Below, piece after piece: positions 18,998 through 27,969 of a DNA stretch of 64,000 nt (positions are counted from its first letter, which is position 1; each line of letters starts with the position of its first letter). Below the pieces are notes generated by a model, which saw nothing but the letters and a program-made list of their open reading frames with translations, was not told the DNA's origin and searched no databases. Position numbers and translations under genes: made by a program. The stretch lies in assembly GCA_965229505.1 (NCBI GenBank), contig OZ245881.1, positions 2,666,001-2,730,000 of the forward strand, read 5' to 3'. Source of the DNA: UBA6059 sp040219045 (lineage in GTDB: Bacteria > Bacteroidota > Bacteroidia > Cytophagales > Cyclobacteriaceae).

Positions 18998-19255
18998 ATG
19001 AATGGAATTGATTACCTGGGATTGTTTGCGGGAATGCTAACCACCATTTCTTTTTTGCCGCAGGTGATCAAGACCTGGAAGACCCAATCGGCCAGGGATT
19101 TGTCATTGGAGATGTTTTTGATCTTCTGTACTGGCGTCCTGCTGTGGCTGATTTACGGGGTGATCGTGGGTAATGTGCCCATCATCGTTTCTAACTGCCT
19201 GACCATTATGCTGGCAGGGTCGATTCTCTACTTTAAGCTATTCCGGGATAGATAG
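18998..19255 (+). CDS. SemiSWEET sugar transporter
   Basis: An 85-residue protein with three helices and the PQ-loop motif LPQVIKTWKTQSARDLSLEM in helix 1 and the following loop, which is the hallmark of bacterial SemiSWEETs. The half-transporter dimerises to form a facilitative channel-like carrier for sugars. The residues after the PQ motif (S-x-x-LS) and the TrpLeuIleTyrGly segment (LLWLIYGVIVGN) fit the family. It is divergent from a DeoR regulator that also controls an MFS gene. Its 3' end overlaps the convergent cupin gene by 18 bp. Confidence 0.92.
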   Translation: MNGIDYLGLFAGMLTTISFLPQVIKTWKTQSARDLSLEMFLIFCTGVLLWLIYGVIVGNVPIIVSNCLTIMLAGSILYFKLFRDR

Positions 19256-19717
19256 CTCCTCAATAACCTGCTGATGTTGCGGATATGTGCGGAGAAGCTC
19301 CGACCTGGGCACAAGCTCGAAATCTTCGAATTCAAAACCAGGAGCCACCATGCAGCCTACCAGAATATACAGAGACCCTTCCGGTAGGGTAGCACCAAAA
19401 AGGTGTCCCTTGGGTATTACCACTTGAAGATGATCCTCGGGACCAATCCGCTCCACATGGTACTTCCCTTCAGAGGTAATAAAATGAATGTCGGCCGGAT
19501 CACCGGCATGGAAATACCAAACCTCATCAGCACCAAGCCTATGGAAATGTGACCGATCCCCTGACTCCAGCAGATAATAGATACTGGTCGCTGTACTACG
19601 AGTTTTGCCTTCAGGACTTGTGACATGCGCAGGAGATTTGAAGGATTCACGGTAGTAGCCACCCTCCGGATGAGGCTTCATTTCCAGCTTTTCAATCCAA
19701 TAATTCGCGCTAGGCAT
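19238..19717 (-). CDS. DUF985-type cupin protein
   Basis: A 159-residue RmlC-like cupin of the DUF985/Cupin_5 family. The opening IEKLEMKPHPEGGYYRESF, the central SIYYLLESGDRSHFHRL and the closing PGFEFEDFELV are all diagnostic. The family is widespread but its reaction is unclear; some members are thought to act on sugar-related compounds. Its start overlaps the end of the arginase-like gene by 8 bp, indicating coupled translation with that enzyme. Confidence 0.92.
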   Translation of the reverse strand: MPSANYWIEKLEMKPHPEGGYYRESFKSPAHVTSPEGKTRSTATSIYYLLESGDRSHFHRLGADEVWYFHAGDPADIHFITSEGKYHVERIGPEDHLQVVIPKGHLFGATLPEGSLYILVGCMVAPGFEFEDFELVPRSELLRTYPQHQQVIEELSIPE

Positions 19718-20501
19718 GGCTATTGAGCATCAGTGTTGCCAGTTCCTTAAGCAGCTTGGCAGCCACCATTGCGGTAGCTCCATTGATATCACGAGTGGGG
19801 TTGTACTCTACCAGGTCCGCACCGATGATATTGAGATGAGACTGATTTTGCAGAAAGTTGATCAGTTGGCGCGTGCTCAAACCGCCCGGCTCGTAATGTG
19901 AAACACCTGGTGCAAATGCCGGATCGAGTGCATCAATGTCGAGGGAGATAAATACTGGACCGTCCAGCCTGATCTTTTGATCTTCTTTAAAGGCGTTCAT
20001 GGGGATACATTCCACCTTGTGCCTGGCCATTTGCTCATGCTGATGCTTTGTGGTAGTTCGGATTCCTACTTGCGTGAGATGTTGCGCTAGCCCCTTCTCC
20101 ATAATGCGTGCGAAAGGGGAGGCATGGGAGTAGGGGTTGTCCTCGAAGTTTTCATAGAGATCGGGGTGCGCATCGATGTGGAGAATGGATAGCTGAGGGT
20201 ATTTTTCGGCATAGGCCAATAAGGTTGGGTAGGTCACGGAATGATCACCACCGAAGCTGATAAGTCCATTCTCCACGGAAATACATTTGCGAACGCCCGA
20301 AGTGATGTCTTGTTCAAAATTCTGAATATTGAGACTACCTTCATAGCTGAGGAAGGTGGCCAAATCCTCATGCTGCTCATTGTAAGTATTAGCGGATGGG
20401 CTATTGAAGGCCTGCCAGATGAGATCGGGAGCAAGTGCCGGACCTCTGAGGAATGAGCCATTTTGATCATAAGGGATGCCCAAACATTTGATGTGCTTCA
20501 T
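19710..20501 (-). CDS. Arginase/agmatinase-family ureohydrolase
   Basis: A 263-residue ureohydrolase with the full binuclear manganese site: GGDHS at 84-88, DAHPD at 110-114 and SLDIDALDPAFAPG with D188 and D190. The length and the FAPGVSHYEPGG segment fit agmatinase, formimidoylglutamase and related enzymes; the substrate loop does not let me choose between them. The N-terminal region (CLGIPYDQNGSFLRGPALAP) matches the family start. Confidence 0.9.
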   Translation of the reverse strand: MKHIKCLGIPYDQNGSFLRGPALAPDLIWQAFNSPSANTYNEQHEDLATFLSYEGSLNIQNFEQDITSGVRKCISVENGLISFGGDHSVTYPTLLAYAEKYPQLSILHIDAHPDLYENFEDNPYSHASPFARIMEKGLAQHLTQVGIRTTTKHQHEQMARHKVECIPMNAFKEDQKIRLDGPVFISLDIDALDPAFAPGVSHYEPGGLSTRQLINFLQNQSHLNIIGADLVEYNPTRDINGATAMVAAKLLKELATLMLNSHA

Positions 20502-20623
20502 TAGAATATGTTAGTTATTGCTGGAACTGCTTTTACGGTAATACTGAAGTACCTATTTTAACATGCGATTTTATAAAATGGGTATTTTGTAAGATACTGA
20601 TAAATCGTATTTCAGATCAAAAT

Positions 20624-21034
20624 ATGAATCACTTCATCTCAATTCTACTCCTTACAATCCTCCTTTTTGAGGGATGTCGTAGTTCTGGAAAAACTCAAGA
20701 TTCGGCAGATTCTAACATCACGGAGGAGAGCAAGAGCCTTAAGGTACTTGCAAAAGAGAAGCTCGGTGAGGGCGTGAAGATGGAATCGAGTGCTAATTGG
20801 GTGCTTTGCACTAAGGAAGTTGAAATGCGACAGTTGGTGTTCTTTGTGTATGATCAGAACAAATCAGAAATAGTCTATGAAGACATGAACCCGGTGAGAT
20901 CCGTGAGTTGGGAAAGTAATAATAGACTGATAGTTAATCCTTATGATCGCATTGGAAATGGCGAAAATGATGCCAAGGCCTATTATATAGATGTGGCAAC
21001 AGGAGAAAGAGTACAGAACAGTAAAAGAGACTAG
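20624..21034 (+). CDS. Small lipoprotein of unknown function
   Basis: A 136-residue protein with a lipoprotein signal peptide (LLLTILLFEGC, Cys18). The mature part is short, polar and predicted mostly beta, with no family I recognise. It ends 4 bp before the start of the large T9SS cargo gene and is probably co-transcribed with it, so it may assist that protein at the cell surface. No other evidence for its role. Confidence 0.65.
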   Translation: MNHFISILLLTILLFEGCRSSGKTQDSADSNITEESKSLKVLAKEKLGEGVKMESSANWVLCTKEVEMRQLVFFVYDQNKSEIVYEDMNPVRSVSWESNNRLIVNPYDRIGNGENDAKAYYIDVATGERVQNSKRD

Positions 21035-21038
21035 AAAC

Positions 21039-24000
21039 ATGCTATTTAACAAACAAACAATTCCTTCACTAATCCTGGTCGGCATTCTTGTCGGAGTGGC
21101 ACCCTTGAGTTACCGAAACGTTGAGCTCAATTGGAACAAAGAAAAAACAATGGTGAAGAAGAAATCAAGTCCCTCGGAAGAAGATGGCCTTGTAATCAAT
21201 GGCACTCGCTATGATGGGTTTCAAAAGTATGCCTACATAGAAGAGGCATATAAGAGAGGACAGATAGACCTTACACAACCCCCAAGGTTTCCTCAATACA
21301 AGCCAGGTTATATCACCAATGAACTAGACAGATCGAATAAAAACAGCGCTGTTGCAAGAACACAGTCGACCGCCACATTTACAGAGCGCGGACCCGCCAA
21401 TATTCCCGGCCGTACAAGAGCAATCGTCGTAGATGCGGCTGATGCCTCCGAGAATACTTGGTTTGCGGGATCCGTCGGAGGAGGTATTTGGAAGACAACA
21501 GATGCGGGTCTTTCATGGACCGAGCTGACCTCTAACTTGCCCAATATTGCCATCTCTTCGCTGGCACAATCCACTAGCAACCCAAATGTCCTTTATGCAG
21601 GAACCGGCGAAAGGATTTTTGCATTTTTCAGGACAGGAAGTGGTAACGGGATTCTAAAGTCGATTGATGGAGGCACAACCTGGGAGTTTCTACCAAGCAC
21701 TGCATCTGCAGAATTTGAGAACATAGGCCGAATCATTGTCGACCCCTCGGACGAAAACGTGCTATTGGCAACTACTTCCGCTTATCGATTGAACTTTGAT
21801 GAGCCTTCTCAGAACTATATTTTCAGATCTGAAGATGGGGGCCAAAGTTGGTCTCAGGTATACGAATCGGAACATTCACTACCGCAAATCATAGCCGATC
21901 CAAATAACTTCGATGTGCAATACACTACGGTTTATAATGGCACTATCGTAAAGTCAACAGATGGCGGATTGACGTGGAGTGATAACATTGAAATTAGTAA
22001 GGTCATCTTGGATAGCGAAACAGGGATTTTCAATCAATTGGAAAACCCGGGAATTGGTAGAATTGAATTGGCGATAGCGCCACAAAATTCCGATATCATT
22101 TATGCCTCACTTGATGTTGGTGGTTCTAGCCTCCACGTATCTCTGGATGCAGGACTTACCTGGAGCGACGTGGATGAGACCAATACCGGCCGAATCATCG
22201 ACTGGTTAGTCCAGCAGGGTTCTTGGGACAACACGGTTATGGTAAGCCCTCTTAATGACTCTATTGTTTATTTGGGAGGTGTAGCCGTGGAGTCTTTTAG
22301 ACTTAATGGTACAACTTCAACACAATCTGCGACCACTATCAACTTCGACCTGACAAACACTGATGAAGTAGTAGAAATCTTCAATCTGTTTGCAGATGAA
22401 GGCACAGATATCAATACCGATGAATTTGTGTCCGTAGAGATCAGGTTTGGAGAAAGTCAACTAGCACATAGATTCACCGTTCCTGAAGGTTCTACTTCAG
22501 GCGTACCGGCTGAAGATTATAGCTATGAAAACTATGTAACCGTACCATTTCAGGTATGGGATGTGGACAATGATCAACAACTCATGGTGTCATTCAGAGA
22601 TAATAATGCGAACGGGATTTATGACCTCAACGATGATTTTAACTCAAGTCGAGAGTACATATTTGTTAACAACATTCCATATGATATTCGGGCAGATGAA
22701 AATATTAACAAAGATGGAGGGTACCAATATCGAAATTCATTCCTGCTGTGGTTAACCACGCCTGAGGACATAGAATGGTCTGAGGAGAATTTGACAGACG
22801 TTTCGATTACATTGGCCTTAGCTGAAGAGTCAATTTCTGTTGTTGGTGGAACCTACACCCTGGTAGGAAACCCTTATCAGTTTGAACCAAGTCTAGGAGG
22901 TTATGTCGGCCCTAATGACCTCTTCGAATTACACCCTGATCATCATCAATTGCAGGCCATCCATGTTGACGAATCAGGTTTTCAAATATTGAATACAAAT
23001 GACGGAGGAGTTTGGCTTTCAGATAAATCTGAGGCCCCCGGTGTTGAAGACGGGAGCTGGACGTTGCGTAGCAGAGGTTACAATACCACTACTTATTATG
23101 GTGCGGATAAGTCCCCAACAGAAGAGAGGTATTTTGCAGGGGCGCAAGATCAGGGCTCTCACGTTTCGCCGACTGGGGAAATATCTAGCGCTTCTACAGA
23201 CTACACTGAAGAAATAGGTGGCGATGGTTTTGAGGTCATCTGGCATAGTACAGACCCGAATCAATTAATAGGAGGTAGTCAGCTAAATGGATTCGAGAGA
23301 AGCGATGATGGGGGCGCCACTTTTGTGCCGGCAACTTTTGGGCTCGAGAATGATGGCCCGTTTATTACCAGGTTATCGAATTCTACAATTGATCCCAATT
23401 TATTGTTTGCTATTGGGGGTTCGGGAGTTTACCGTTCTACTGATTTTGGAAGGAATTGGAGTTATTCCAGAATTGACGATGAGCGATGGTCCTTTTGGTC
23501 TGCGGCGGATGTAGAGGTCTCTTTAGCTGACCCATCCATTGTTTGGGCTGGCGGAGGAATGGTTGAAGACAATGACGATTCCTTCAATATGTTCGTTTCT
23601 CAAGATGGCGGATTCAGCTTTGAAGCAACAAATAACTTTGGAGATGTAGGCCTGTCTATAGGCACTTATTCACACCCTTTCGAAAGAGAAACAGCATATG
23701 TGCTATTTGGGGTAGCTGATGGGCCAAAGATTTTAAAGACCACAGATTTAGGACAATCATGGACTGATATCACTCAGTTTGAAAATGGAGAAAGTCAAAA
23801 TGGTTTTCCTGATGTAGCTACCTACAGCTTGCTTGTCATGCCACACGACACAACTATGATTTGGGCCGGTACAGAGATTGGAATTGTGGAATCTCTTGAT
23901 GGGGGAGCAAGCTGGAATTTGCTCAACGCACCGGATTTTCGCGCAGTGGGTGTATGGGATATGAAGGTCAAGGGAGATCAAATAGTATTGGCAACTTTCG

Positions 24001-25160
24001 GGAGAGGCGTATGGTCGGCTACAATACCAGAATTGATTGATGCTCCAAGCCCCGTAGTAGTGCTGGGTCCAGTATTGTCTCAATTGGGTCAGTCGACGGA
24101 AGAATTTAGCATGGTGCTCAACTATGAACTAAGAGATCAATATGATGAGATCAATGTCTATTTTGGTGAAGAAATTGAACTAACCTTACCTGGGAATACA
24201 GAGATAGGACCTGCGTCTATTACCATTCCTCTTGTTGATATTGGCGATTATATAGTGAGAATAGAGGCCACCAAGGGTGATCTTGCTTTTAGAACTGCTG
24301 AATTGTCGATTACTATTAGCCCATTCTTCCCAACACTTGATGAATATGCCAATGACTTTAATGAGCCTAGTGACGATTTTACACTGAATCGATTTTCTAT
24401 TGGGAGTACTCCAGGAATTAGCTCAGGAGTCCTTCAAACTGTGCATCCTTATCCTGAAGGGGATGCATTGGGTGTGCAATCAGTGAACTTAACGGCCAAG
24501 CTCAATATTCCCATTAGAGTAGCGGAAGCCGATGCTACCATTAGCTTTAGAGAGATTGTAATTGTAGAGACCGGAGAAGCTGGTACTACATTTGAAGATG
24601 AAGAGTTCTGGGATTTTGTAGTAGTAGAGGGGTCGATCGATGGAGCTACATGGATTCCGTTTGCCGATGGATATGATTCGAGTGCGGATCCCGATTGGGA
24701 AGCCGCCTATGCGGGAGGAGCTAATGGTTCGGATGCGCTTTTCAGAAACAGGACGATCAATATGTTGGATAAATTCAGTGCTGGAGATGTGGTTCAAATC
24801 AGGTTTAGATTGTTCTCTGATCCATTCGCCAACGCTTGGGGATGGGCTATTGATAACTTGCTAATTCAAACTGAGCCTGTGATCAGCGGTGTGAATGACC
24901 CTGAGATCGAAAGCGCTGTAAGCATTTTTCCCAACCCGTCATTTGGCAATGTCAATCTGACGATCGAGAATGTGCTTAGAGGAGACATTAATATGCGTGT
25001 GATTGACTATTCTGGTAAGCAGATACTCAACCAATCGCTATACAATCAAACAGGTAGGCTCGAGCAGAGAATCAATCTCTCACAGCTGCCATTCGGCATA
25101 TATGTGATCGAATTGAACAACGGCCAGGATATTGTGACCAAGAAGATTCTCAAGTTCTGA
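21039..25160 (+). CDS. BNR/sortilin-repeat surface protein secreted by T9SS
   Basis: A 1373-residue exported protein. After a signal segment (IPSLILVGILVGVAPLS) and a propeptide-like stretch come many BNR/Asp-box blades of the form S-x-D-x-G-x-x-W (KTTDAGLSW, KSIDGGTTW, RSEDGGQSW, KSTDGGLTW, VSLDAGLTW, KTTDLGQSW, ESLDGGASW), i.e. a sortilin/Vps10-type pair of beta-propellers interrupted near residues 400-620 by another beta-rich domain. The C-terminal 80 residues form a type A T9SS sorting domain (SIFPNPSFGNVNLTIEN and FGIYVIELNNGQDIVTKKIL, ending in KKILKF). It should be carried across the outer membrane and anchored to the surface. ATG 21039 is preferred over 20991, which overlaps the lipoprotein gene. 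Confidence 0.9.
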   Translation: MLFNKQTIPSLILVGILVGVAPLSYRNVELNWNKEKTMVKKKSSPSEEDGLVINGTRYDGFQKYAYIEEAYKRGQIDLTQPPRFPQYKPGYITNELDRSNKNSAVARTQSTATFTERGPANIPGRTRAIVVDAADASENTWFAGSVGGGIWKTTDAGLSWTELTSNLPNIAISSLAQSTSNPNVLYAGTGERIFAFFRTGSGNGILKSIDGGTTWEFLPSTASAEFENIGRIIVDPSDENVLLATTSAYRLNFDEPSQNYIFRSEDGGQSWSQVYESEHSLPQIIADPNNFDVQYTTVYNGTIVKSTDGGLTWSDNIEISKVILDSETGIFNQLENPGIGRIELAIAPQNSDIIYASLDVGGSSLHVSLDAGLTWSDVDETNTGRIIDWLVQQGSWDNTVMVSPLNDSIVYLGGVAVESFRLNGTTSTQSATTINFDLTNTDEVVEIFNLFADEGTDINTDEFVSVEIRFGESQLAHRFTVPEGSTSGVPAEDYSYENYVTVPFQVWDVDNDQQLMVSFRDNNANGIYDLNDDFNSSREYIFVNNIPYDIRADENINKDGGYQYRNSFLLWLTTPEDIEWSEENLTDVSITLALAEESISVVGGTYTLVGNPYQFEPSLGGYVGPNDLFELHPDHHQLQAIHVDESGFQILNTNDGGVWLSDKSEAPGVEDGSWTLRSRGYNTTTYYGADKSPTEERYFAGAQDQGSHVSPTGEISSASTDYTEEIGGDGFEVIWHSTDPNQLIGGSQLNGFERSDDGGATFVPATFGLENDGPFITRLSNSTIDPNLLFAIGGSGVYRSTDFGRNWSYSRIDDERWSFWSAADVEVSLADPSIVWAGGGMVEDNDDSFNMFVSQDGGFSFEATNNFGDVGLSIGTYSHPFERETAYVLFGVADGPKILKTTDLGQSWTDITQFENGESQNGFPDVATYSLLVMPHDTTMIWAGTEIGIVESLDGGASWNLLNAPDFRAVGVWDMKVKGDQIVLATFGRGVWSATIPELIDAPSPVVVLGPVLSQLGQSTEEFSMVLNYELRDQYDEINVYFGEEIELTLPGNTEIGPASITIPLVDIGDYIVRIEATKGDLAFRTAELSITISPFFPTLDEYANDFNEPSDDFTLNRFSIGSTPGISSGVLQTVHPYPEGDALGVQSVNLTAKLNIPIRVAEADATISFREIVIVETGEAGTTFEDEEFWDFVVVEGSIDGATWIPFADGYDSSADPDWEAAYAGGANGSDALFRNRTINMLDKFSAGDVVQIRFRLFSDPFANAWGWAIDNLLIQTEPVISGVNDPEIESAVSIFPNPSFGNVNLTIENVLRGDINMRVIDYSGKQILNQSLYNQTGRLEQRINLSQLPFGIYVIELNNGQDIVTKKILKF

Positions 25161-25186
25161 TCAACCGGCGATTGGACTGTTGAATC

Positions 25187-25220
25187 AGGCTGCAGGAATA
25201 ATTTCTTGCAGCCTTTTTTT
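25187..25220 (+). terminator. Terminator of the T9SS cargo gene
   Basis: AGGCTGCAGG / CTTGCAGCCT (one mismatch near the loop) followed by T7, 27 bp after the stop codon. Confidence 0.88.
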
Positions 25221-25232
25221 GTGGGGGTGGTT

Positions 25233-25316
25233 TTAGTCGTCGGACGATTTTTCTCAGTCGTAGCAGCAATTCAGTTGCGCTCTGCATCTCTATTACAATA
25301 CTCGTCCGACGACTAA
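25233..25316. repeat. 84-bp element bounded by 15-bp perfect inverted repeats
   Basis: TTAGTCGTCGGACGA at 25233-25247 is exactly complementary to TCGTCCGACGACTAA at 25302-25316, with 54 bp between. Each arm itself contains an 11-bp palindrome TCGTCSGACGA. The layout resembles a small non-autonomous mobile element or a REP-like structure; it lies between convergent genes and just after a terminator. Confidence 0.75.
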
Positions 25317-25334
25317 TCCGTCACTCGTAAATGT

Positions 25335-26078
25335 TCATTCCGGCTTAATCCGCTTATTCAACTGTACTGGCTTTCGGTTCTTCCTGATCCGCATGTTGAG
25401 TATCTCTACGACAAGGGAGAAGAACACGGCGAAGTAGATGTAGCCTTTCGGCACGTGATAGTGAAAGCCTTCAATCAAGAGCATAAAGCCAATCAATATC
25501 AAAAAAGATAAGGCCAGTATCTCCAATGTTGGATGTTGGCTGATAAACTTGCTGATCTGACCGGCAAAGGTCATCATTACTATCATCGCGACGATCACAG
25601 CAATTACCATCAACACGATCTCCTGAGTAAGGCCTACCGCAGTAAGGATGGAGTCAAAAGAGAAGATGATATCGAGTAGTATAATTTGTCCAATGACCTG
25701 AAGCATCCCGGCGCTTTTGGACGTACCTCCTTCATGTTCTGCGCCCTCCATCTTGTGATGGACTTCCATTGTACTCTTGAAGATCAGGAAGACACCACCA
25801 GCCATCAGGATAAGATCCCTACCGCTGAAGTCGTGCTCCAGAATGGTAAACAATGGCTTAGTAAAGCCAATAATCCATGTGATGCCGAGCAGTAGTGCTA
25901 TTCGAAAACCGAGGGCAGCCATGAGGCCAATATTCCGGGCTTTTGCCCTTTGCTCTTCGGGAAGTTTGTTGGAGACAATACTGATGAAAATGATATTGTC
26001 AACCCCAAGCACGATCTCAAGGAAGATGAGTGTGAGTAGGGCAATATATGACTCGGGTTGGGTAAGTACTTCGAACAT
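25335..26078 (-). CDS. TerC-family integral membrane protein
   Basis: A 247-residue membrane protein with seven predicted helices and the TerC hallmarks: LEIVLGVDNIIFISIVSNKL near residue 20 and the matching acidic motif ILLDIIFSFDSILTAVGLT near 135. The intramembrane Asp-Asn and Asp-Ser pairs are thought to bind metal ions; family members have been linked to manganese export and metal loading of exported proteins. A histidine- and glutamate-rich loop (VHHKMEGAEHEGG) lies between the two motifs. Monocistronic and leftward. Confidence 0.92.
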   Translation of the reverse strand: MFEVLTQPESYIALLTLIFLEIVLGVDNIIFISIVSNKLPEEQRAKARNIGLMAALGFRIALLLGITWIIGFTKPLFTILEHDFSGRDLILMAGGVFLIFKSTMEVHHKMEGAEHEGGTSKSAGMLQVIGQIILLDIIFSFDSILTAVGLTQEIVLMVIAVIVAMIVMMTFAGQISKFISQHPTLEILALSFLILIGFMLLIEGFHYHVPKGYIYFAVFFSLVVEILNMRIRKNRKPVQLNKRIKPE

Positions 26079-26414
26079 ATGACTTAATAGGTTTTAGATA
26101 TAGTTCACAAAGTAATTGAAATTGTTATTCAACAACCTCATTAAGCCTACGGGTTAAGTGTTCATAGACCAACACTCATTCGTCATTCCGGCCTGCCTGT
26201 CCGAAAAGGTAGGTTTGGAGGTACAACAATACCGGAATCTGTATGCTATGATAGACGGGTATCGGTCGACTAATAGAGCATGTCATGTGCTGACTTTTGG
26301 CCTAAAAAAGGGCCCTCTATTTCACTCGTACTGGCAGATTCCTGACTTTTGCTGCGCTGCATCAGGAATGACGCGTGGCTAGGAATCTGCTCAATGCTTT
26401 AAACATAAAGGAGA
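26079..26414. other. 336-bp intergenic region holding a repeat element
   Basis: Contains the 193-bp inverted-repeat-bounded element at 26181-26373 and no believable gene. A 74-codon open frame across it is a by-product of the repeat. Confidence 0.75.
26181..26373. repeat. 193-bp CGTCATTCC...GGAATGACG repeat element
   Basis: CGTCATTCC at 26181-26189 and GGAATGACG at 26365-26373 form 9-bp terminal inverted repeats. Inside, ACCGGAATCTG and CAGATTCCTG form further imperfect pairs. Interspersed elements with CGTCATTCC ends are familiar in intergenic DNA of several bacterial groups, so this is probably one copy of a genome-wide family; no second copy lies in this window. Confidence 0.6.
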
Positions 26415-27782
26415 CTATAGTCCATATTGATCTATCAAATAGATCAATGAAGCCATCGCTGCAGCACCCAGCTCTAGCTCTCTCTTGTTGACTTTGTCGA
26501 AGGTATCAATACTCGTATGATGGTAGTCGAAGTAGCGCTGTGAGTCAGGTACAAACCCAATTAATGGCACATCCTGAGGCTTCAAAGGGCTGATGTCTGC
26601 TCCACCACCACCCGGCTCGAACATGGCGATTTGATAGGGCTTAAAAAGTGGCGCCCAGGCTTGCACCTTCTTCATTGGCTTCTCAGCCATGTCTAAGCTA
26701 AAACCAAGGGGTGTGAATCCTCCACGATCGGACTCCATGGCTGCTATGTGTTTCTCTTTATTTTGTTCGGCCAGCTCGGCATACTTGCGGCCTCCTCTCA
26801 GGCCATTTTCCTCATTCATGAACATGACTGCACGAATCGTACGCTTGGGCTGATAGCCTATGGCCTTGAGTGCCCGGAGCACCTCTATCGACTGTACGCA
26901 ACCTGTACCATCGTCATGAGCGCCTTGTGCCAGATCCCATGAGTCGAGGTGACCACCCACTACGATATATTCATCAGGAAACTCAGAACCTTTGATTTCA
27001 CCCACTACATTGTACGATAGCTTGTCTTCCTTCATCTCTCCATAGGTCTCGAAGTAAAAACTAAGATCAGCGTCATCTGCGAGCAACCCGGAAAGTAGCT
27101 CAGCATCCATCGTACTGATGGCTACAGCAGGAAGTTGTGGCACATTCAGCGCATACCTCGTGCTGCCCGTGTGCGGGATATCATCAATACCACTTGCCAG
27201 AGATCTTACTACTACACCGATGGCGCCATATTTTGCCGCTTCAGATGGACCAGCGCCTCTTTGATTTCCAGCGCCACCATAGGCCTCAAACGTATTGATC
27301 TTCGTGGGGTCGAGCGGACGGTTGAAGAAGACAATCTTACCCTTCACGCCAGCTTCTCCCAGCTCTGCCAACTCATCGAAATTTTGAACCTCTACGACCT
27401 GGCCAACTACACCACCCGCTCCGGTACCTACGGCATTGCCCAGCGAGGTAACATCTACTTCCAGAGTTCCTTGTTTTCTGGAGTTGACGATTTTGCCAAT
27501 CGCCTTGCCGCCACGTACCCAGTGGGGTACCATTACCTCCTGTAAGAAGACATTGTCAAAGCCATAGTCTTCCATCACTTCCTTAGTATAGTCCACTGCG
27601 GCCGCAGCTTGGGGACTTCCGGCCAGTCTACCGCCAATCTGGGTGGTGAGGTATTCCAGTTTCTGATAAGCTTCTCCGTTGGTGAGGATCTCATCATAGA
27701 TTTTCTTTATCATTTCCTCATCCGACTGTGCAAAAGCACCGGTAGAAAAAAGGACAGCAATAAGGTAGATTAGTTTTTTCAT
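26415..27782 (-). CDS. M28-family zinc aminopeptidase/carboxypeptidase Q-like
   Basis: A 455-residue exported peptidase with a signal peptide (LIYLIAVLFSTGAFAQ). A PA-domain insert spans about residues 115-255, and the di-zinc M28 site is complete: H278 and D280 in GGHLDSWD, D290 in AHDDGTG, the catalytic Glu pair in FMNEENGLRGG near 324, and D355 in AMESDRGG, with a late histidine in DYHHTSID. The layout matches carboxypeptidase Q-like enzymes that cleave dipeptides or N-terminal residues. It acts in the periplasm or outside the cell. Confidence 0.93.
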   Translation of the reverse strand: MKKLIYLIAVLFSTGAFAQSDEEMIKKIYDEILTNGEAYQKLEYLTTQIGGRLAGSPQAAAAVDYTKEVMEDYGFDNVFLQEVMVPHWVRGGKAIGKIVNSRKQGTLEVDVTSLGNAVGTGAGGVVGQVVEVQNFDELAELGEAGVKGKIVFFNRPLDPTKINTFEAYGGAGNQRGAGPSEAAKYGAIGVVVRSLASGIDDIPHTGSTRYALNVPQLPAVAISTMDAELLSGLLADDADLSFYFETYGEMKEDKLSYNVVGEIKGSEFPDEYIVVGGHLDSWDLAQGAHDDGTGCVQSIEVLRALKAIGYQPKRTIRAVMFMNEENGLRGGRKYAELAEQNKEKHIAAMESDRGGFTPLGFSLDMAEKPMKKVQAWAPLFKPYQIAMFEPGGGGADISPLKPQDVPLIGFVPDSQRYFDYHHTSIDTFDKVNKRELELGAAAMASLIYLIDQYGL

Positions 27783-27834
27783 GAGCTTTTAATTCAGTGT
27801 TCTTAAGATAATTGATTTTGCACTTTACTCTCTG

Positions 27835-27924
27835 CAATGCGATTAAATCAAGCCGCCAATTATCCCTCTCATTGAGAGGGGTAGGGAGAGGTGATCGAAA
27901 AAGAGACTTGATTTAATCGCATTG
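27835..27924. repeat. Hairpin repeat element, copy 1
   Basis: Perfect 18-bp arms CAATGCGATTAAATCAAG (27835-27852) and CTTGATTTAATCGCATTG (27907-27924) flank a 54-bp core containing ATCCCTCTCATTGAGAGGGG and TAGGGAGAGGT. The core is clearly related to that of the element at 30924-31010, while the arms are not. Confidence 0.8.
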
Positions 27925-27969
27925 GGCCAAATAAGGAAAGGGCTGAGCATCTGTACTAGTTGATATTCA

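Noticed and set aside
26158..26382. A 74-codon frame between terC and the M28 gene
   Set aside because: It is generated by the inverted-repeat element and has no protein-like features.
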